16,515 nucleotides of DNA from an uncultured Collinsella sp. Lineage in GTDB: Bacteria > Actinomycetota > Coriobacteriia > Coriobacteriales > Coriobacteriaceae. The notes beneath the pieces were generated by a model. That model was given only the letters and a program-made list of their open reading frames with translations, ran no database searches and was not told the origin of the DNA. Both the position numbers and the translations under genes were made by a program. Shown here one piece after another: positions 13,586 through 16,515 of this stretch (position 1 is the first letter of the stretch; each line of letters opens with the position of its first letter). The DNA lies in NCBI GenBank assembly GCA_900544865.1, contig UQXA01000040.1, forward strand, positions 1 through 16,515, in the 5' to 3' direction.

Positions 13586-14302
13586 ATGCCGGGCTTGGGA
13601 ACAATCATCAACGTTGTGCTTTTAGTTGCGGGCGGTCTTTTGGGATTAGCGGGCGGCCGCTTCATTACACCGCGCATCCAAGACACGCTCATGAAAGCAT
13701 CGGGGCTGTGCGTCCTGTTTATCGGCCTTGGCGGCACCATGCAAAAGATGCTCCTTATCGATGGGAAGGCGCTAGCGACCACCGGCACCACCATGCTCAT
13801 CGTCTCGTTCGCCCTCGGCTCGCTCATCGGCGAGGCCATCAACTTGGAAGCCGCCATCGAGAACCTTGGCGAATGGCTCAAGCGCAAAACCGGCAGCGAG
13901 GGCGATAACGAGTTCACCAACGCTTTTGTCTCGACTTCACTCACCGTGTGTATCGGCGCCATGGCCATTGTGGGATCGATCCAGGACGGTCTGCTCGGTG
14001 ACTGGTCAACGCTTGCCCTGAAAGGCGCATTGGACTGCATCATCGTCTGCGCCATGACGGCGTCGCTTGGCCGCGGCTGCATTTTCTCCGCCCTGCCCGT
14101 CGCCGTGTTCCAGGGGACGATCACGCTGTTTGCCGGCGCACTCTCCCCCATCATGACTACGGCAGCCCTCGACAGCCTTTCGCTCGTAGGCTCCATGCTC
14201 ATCTTCTGCGTCGGCGTCAACCTCATCCGTCCTCAGACCTTCCGCACGGCCAATATGCTCCCCTCCGTCGTCATCGCCGTCATCTACGCCCTCCTGTTCT
14301 AA
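13586..14302 (+). CDS. DUF554 family membrane protein
   Basis: A 238-residue integral membrane protein of the DUF554 family (YdfK/YqgA type), function unknown. It opens with MPGLGTIINVVLLVAGGLLG and continues with GGRFITPRIQDTLMKASGL, the typical family start. Further family-like parts are IGLGGTMQKML, SLIGEAINLEAAIENLGEWL, ALVGS-like AIVGSIQDGLLGDWSTLALKG and FQGTITLFAG. Six or seven hydrophobic helices are visible. The ATG at 13586 has an excellent AGGAGG five bases upstream; an upstream in-frame start at 13517 would add a 23-residue hydrophilic extension and is unlikely. It is flanked by its own promoter upstream and another promoter downstream, so it seems to be a single-gene unit between the surface operon and the TerB operon. 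Confidence 0.9.
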   Translation: MPGLGTIINVVLLVAGGLLGLAGGRFITPRIQDTLMKASGLCVLFIGLGGTMQKMLLIDGKALATTGTTMLIVSFALGSLIGEAINLEAAIENLGEWLKRKTGSEGDNEFTNAFVSTSLTVCIGAMAIVGSIQDGLLGDWSTLALKGALDCIIVCAMTASLGRGCIFSALPVAVFQGTITLFAGALSPIMTTAALDSLSLVGSMLIFCVGVNLIRPQTFRTANMLPSVVIAVIYALLF

Positions 14303-14344
14303 ATCTATCTACGCAGCAGTATCTCGAACACCTGTTTGATGCTG

Positions 14345-14353
14345 TGCTATGAT
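14345..14353 (+). promoter_or_regulatory. Extended -10 promoter of the TerB/DUF2791 operon
   Basis: TGCTATGAT is an extended -10 element (TGn plus TATGAT, five of six). It lies 37 bases before the GTG start. CGAACA, 17 bases upstream of TATGAT, is a partial -35 match (three of six). Confidence 0.5.
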
Positions 14354-14390
14354 ATGAGGTCACCGAAGCTGCGTTAGGAGAGGAGGAGCG

Positions 14391-16151
14391 GTGGCCGACC
14401 AGGACATCAAGATGCTCATCGAGCGCATTATGGCCGAGGCCCGGACCCATCAGTCTGCCCGCTTCTCACATGAAGTCTACGCAGACGAGCCGATTCTCAA
14501 AACCGGCCGACAGATGCAGAATTTCCTCCCCGACCAGTACCGCAAAATGCGCGAGATATCGCGCTGGCAGGATGACCCCAAGGGCGGTGCGGGCCGCTGG
14601 CTTTCGGAAGCCGAGCTTTTTTACCGCCAGGGCCTGCTGATGGCCGACTTTGAGGACGACTGTCCCTACAACGGCACCTTTAAGTCGTACTTTCCCACCT
14701 ACAACGCCATGAGCGACCGGCAGCTGCGCGGCTACTTTACCTGGCGTGCCCAAGTGCGCCGCGGAACCGTCGAGGAAACGTCTACGTCCTTTGCCTTCCT
14801 GTATCTCTATGAGCTGATCTGCGGCATCGGCGTTGATGACCCGCTCGATGGCTTTAGCAAGATCAAGGCCTTTTGGGATGCCTACCGTGCCTTCGAGCCC
14901 GGCATCGACCGGTTTGCACGCGTGTGGCTGCAAGATTACGCCGTGTTCCACAGGCTCGACCCCAAGCTGCTTCGCGACTCTAAAACCGTCATGTTCGATA
15001 ACGCCCTTATCGAGCTGCGGCGCGCGGCTCGAGACCTTGTACCAGCACAGGCACCGTCCGGCCAGACCCCTAAGCGTCGCAAAACCTCCGAGCCCACGCT
15101 CCCCCTTCCGCCCGACGAGGCGCGCGAGGAGCGGCTCATGGCCGCCATCAACGCCCTCTCCACGTACAACCTAAGTAACTCGCGGCTCGACCGCAGCCAC
15201 CACCGCGATCTGCGCCATGTGACATGCGCCGTGTATGTCCGCATGGCGCACTACTATGACACGCACCGAAAGACCGGTATCGTGGCGAGCTTGTTTGGGG
15301 AGGAGACAGCCATGCCCTATACCATGTTTGCCTCGGCTGTGTTCTTTGCGCCTAATCGCCACGAGGATTGCGAATACCGTCTGGACCCCATCCATATTTA
15401 CCGTTGTCAAAACGGCTTTTGGGAATGCATGCGCATCCACGGCAGTAGGCAAAAGAGCAGCAAGCTTGGTGAGATGATGCGCGCCTGCGACCAACGCCTG
15501 CGCCTGGCTCTAGACCCCACCCACCCCCTAAAGGAGGAGAAGGTCCCCAAATATCTGGCCAAGATCATCGATGACGAGATTGTGGCATGGCTTTCGTGGG
15601 ACGCCGCACACCAGCCCGTCAAGATCGATATCGATCTGAGTCAGCTGGGGCACATTCGGAGCGCCGCTGCGCAAACGCGCGAAGCGCTTTTGATCGACGA
15701 GGAACGCGAGGACGGCGCGTCCGCAGAAGCCGAGGCAGCGGACTCAGGGCAACCGGAAGCCGAGCCCGTAACCGACGCGATTGTCGAACCGGTCGTGGCA
15801 CCCATTCGGCAGGACTTGACCGACGAGCCGACCATATCCACCGAACAGTTTGGTGTCGTGGCACCGCTTCTCGCGCCGACGCCCGTGTTCGCAGCTGCTG
15901 CGCCCGCTGACGCCACAAGCGAACTCACGCCTGCCGCAGACGCCTATCTCCGCGCGCTGCTCGAGCAGAACACGGCGCAGGCGGCATTGGCGGTGGAGAG
16001 GTCGGGACAGAGCGAGGACATGCTCGTCGATAGCATCAACGAGGCGCTCTTTGACCTGGTGGGCGACACCGTAATTGAATTTAGCGCGGCAGGGCCGCAG
16101 ATTATTGAGGACTACGAAGCAGACGTGAGAGGATACCTAGACCATGAGTGA
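14391..16151 (+). CDS. TerB-N/TerB-C domain protein
   Basis: A 586-residue soluble protein. The N-terminal TerB-N domain (PF13208 type) covers about residues 45-190 and has its signature MSDRQLRGYFTWRAQVRRG followed by FAFLYLYELICGIGV. A middle region (245-415) has helical and mixed parts without known motifs. An acidic, alanine-rich linker covers about 437-510. The TerB-C domain (about 515-580) has AYLRALLEQN, MLVDSINEALFDLVGDTVIEF and IIEDYEADVRGYL. TerB-N and TerB-C were described as parts of systems linking tellurite-type stress response genes with DNA-processing ATPases and helicases. Start is GTG at 14391 behind the purine-rich GGAGAGGAGGAG. It overlaps the ATPase start by eight bases (16144-16151), so both belong to one operon. 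The precise molecular role is unknown. Confidence 0.87.
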   Translation: MADQDIKMLIERIMAEARTHQSARFSHEVYADEPILKTGRQMQNFLPDQYRKMREISRWQDDPKGGAGRWLSEAELFYRQGLLMADFEDDCPYNGTFKSYFPTYNAMSDRQLRGYFTWRAQVRRGTVEETSTSFAFLYLYELICGIGVDDPLDGFSKIKAFWDAYRAFEPGIDRFARVWLQDYAVFHRLDPKLLRDSKTVMFDNALIELRRAARDLVPAQAPSGQTPKRRKTSEPTLPLPPDEAREERLMAAINALSTYNLSNSRLDRSHHRDLRHVTCAVYVRMAHYYDTHRKTGIVASLFGEETAMPYTMFASAVFFAPNRHEDCEYRLDPIHIYRCQNGFWECMRIHGSRQKSSKLGEMMRACDQRLRLALDPTHPLKEEKVPKYLAKIIDDEIVAWLSWDAAHQPVKIDIDLSQLGHIRSAAAQTREALLIDEEREDGASAEAEAADSGQPEAEPVTDAIVEPVVAPIRQDLTDEPTISTEQFGVVAPLLAPTPVFAAAAPADATSELTPAADAYLRALLEQNTAQAALAVERSGQSEDMLVDSINEALFDLVGDTVIEFSAAGPQIIEDYEADVRGYLDHE

Positions 16152-16474
16152 TACCGCATCCGCAGCACCCCGCGTGCCCAAGCGCGTCGCTGCCGTCATT
16201 CTCAACTCGCTCAAGGGCGGCGTGGTCCCGCGCATCGGCCTTCCCTACATTACCGTAGGGCGCGAGGTCGAGATCCGCGCCCTGCTCACCGATCTGAGTC
16301 TCATCGCCGACGGTGGGGCGAGCTTCCGCTTCCTGGTCGGTCGCTACGGCGCCGGCAAGAGCTTTTTGCTCCAAACCATCCGAACGCATGCCATGGGCGA
16401 GGGATTCGTCGTCGCCGATGCAGACTTGTCCCCCGAGCGCCGTCTGCAGGGCGGGCAGGGGCAGGGCCTTGCCA
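16144..16474 (+). CDS. DUF2791 (BREX BrxD-like) P-loop ATPase, 3' truncated
   Basis: The first 110 codons of an ATP-binding protein, cut by the contig end; the natural length should be several times longer. After a short basic tail, the segment SLKGGVVPRIGLPYITVGRE and the Walker A motif GRYGAGKSFLLQ (near residues 71-82) match the DUF2791 family used as BrxD in BREX type 2 loci and found next to TerB-N proteins. VVADADLSPERRLQGGQGQGLA continues the family pattern. The ATG overlaps the TerB gene, and AGAGGA lies upstream. Bases from 16475 on are adapter and would add the artefactual peptide VSYTHLTLPTNSL. In related loci a superfamily II helicase usually follows; that is an expectation from family context, not seen here. 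Confidence 0.85.
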
Positions 16475-16515
16475 CTGTCTCTTATACACATCTGACGCTG
16501 CCGACGAATAGCCTT
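16475..16515 (+). other. Nextera i5-side sequencing adapter (not genomic)
   Basis: CTGTCTCTTATACACATCT at 16475-16493 is the reverse complement of the Tn5 mosaic end. Bases 16494-16507 (gacgctgccgacga) complete the read-1 adapter, and 16508-16515 (atagcctt) fall where the i5 index belongs. Frames running through it yield known artefact peptides (VSYTHLTLPT on plus, MCIRDS on minus). Confidence 0.97.

Overview
The window is one contig from a high-GC bacterium that still carries Illumina Nextera adapter at both tips (1-49 and 16475-16515). Only 50-16474 is genomic. Gene content points to the class Coriobacteriia, most likely Collinsella or a near relative. The clues are the long PurL with fused glutaminase domain, a lactate-dehydrogenase/ETF module, KdgT, AzlCD, and secreted proteins with an actinobacterial LAXTG anchor. 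This is a judgement from protein character, not from a database search.

Left part (50-5356): the 3' end of purL closes with a strong terminator at 661-697. It is followed by an EamA-family transporter (+), then on the minus strand a membrane GGDEF protein, a KdgT-type 2-keto-3-deoxygluconate permease, and the overlapping azlC-azlD pair for branched-chain amino acid export.

Middle (5483-9917): an HD-domain protein (+) ends tail-to-tail with a tightly packed minus-strand operon. That operon encodes an FAD-dependent 2-hydroxyacid dehydrogenase, EtfB, and EtfA with an N-terminal two-cluster ferredoxin domain. This composition matches electron-confurcating lactate dehydrogenase (LctBCD type), which oxidises lactate with NAD+ by using reduced ferredoxin.

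Right-middle (10262-13467): a plus-strand run of five genes follows a 344-base intergenic region with phased GTCA boxes. It encodes a small soluble protein, a membrane-anchored extracytoplasmic protein, a secreted protein with two WxL-like motifs, a tiny signal-peptide plus LAQTG sortase-anchor protein, and a larger cysteine-rich secreted protein whose C-terminal domain looks like a diverged copy of the WxL-like one. Together they resemble a streamlined version of the csc/WxL cell-surface clusters of Firmicutes. This is the most novel-looking system in the window.

Right end (13586-16474): a DUF554 membrane protein, then a promoter and the start of a TerB-N/TerB-C protein overlapping a DUF2791 (BrxD-like) P-loop ATPase. 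The ATPase is cut by the contig end. This pair is the front of a stress-response or defence-type island whose remaining genes lie outside the window. I found no tRNA, rRNA, CRISPR array or insertion sequence.
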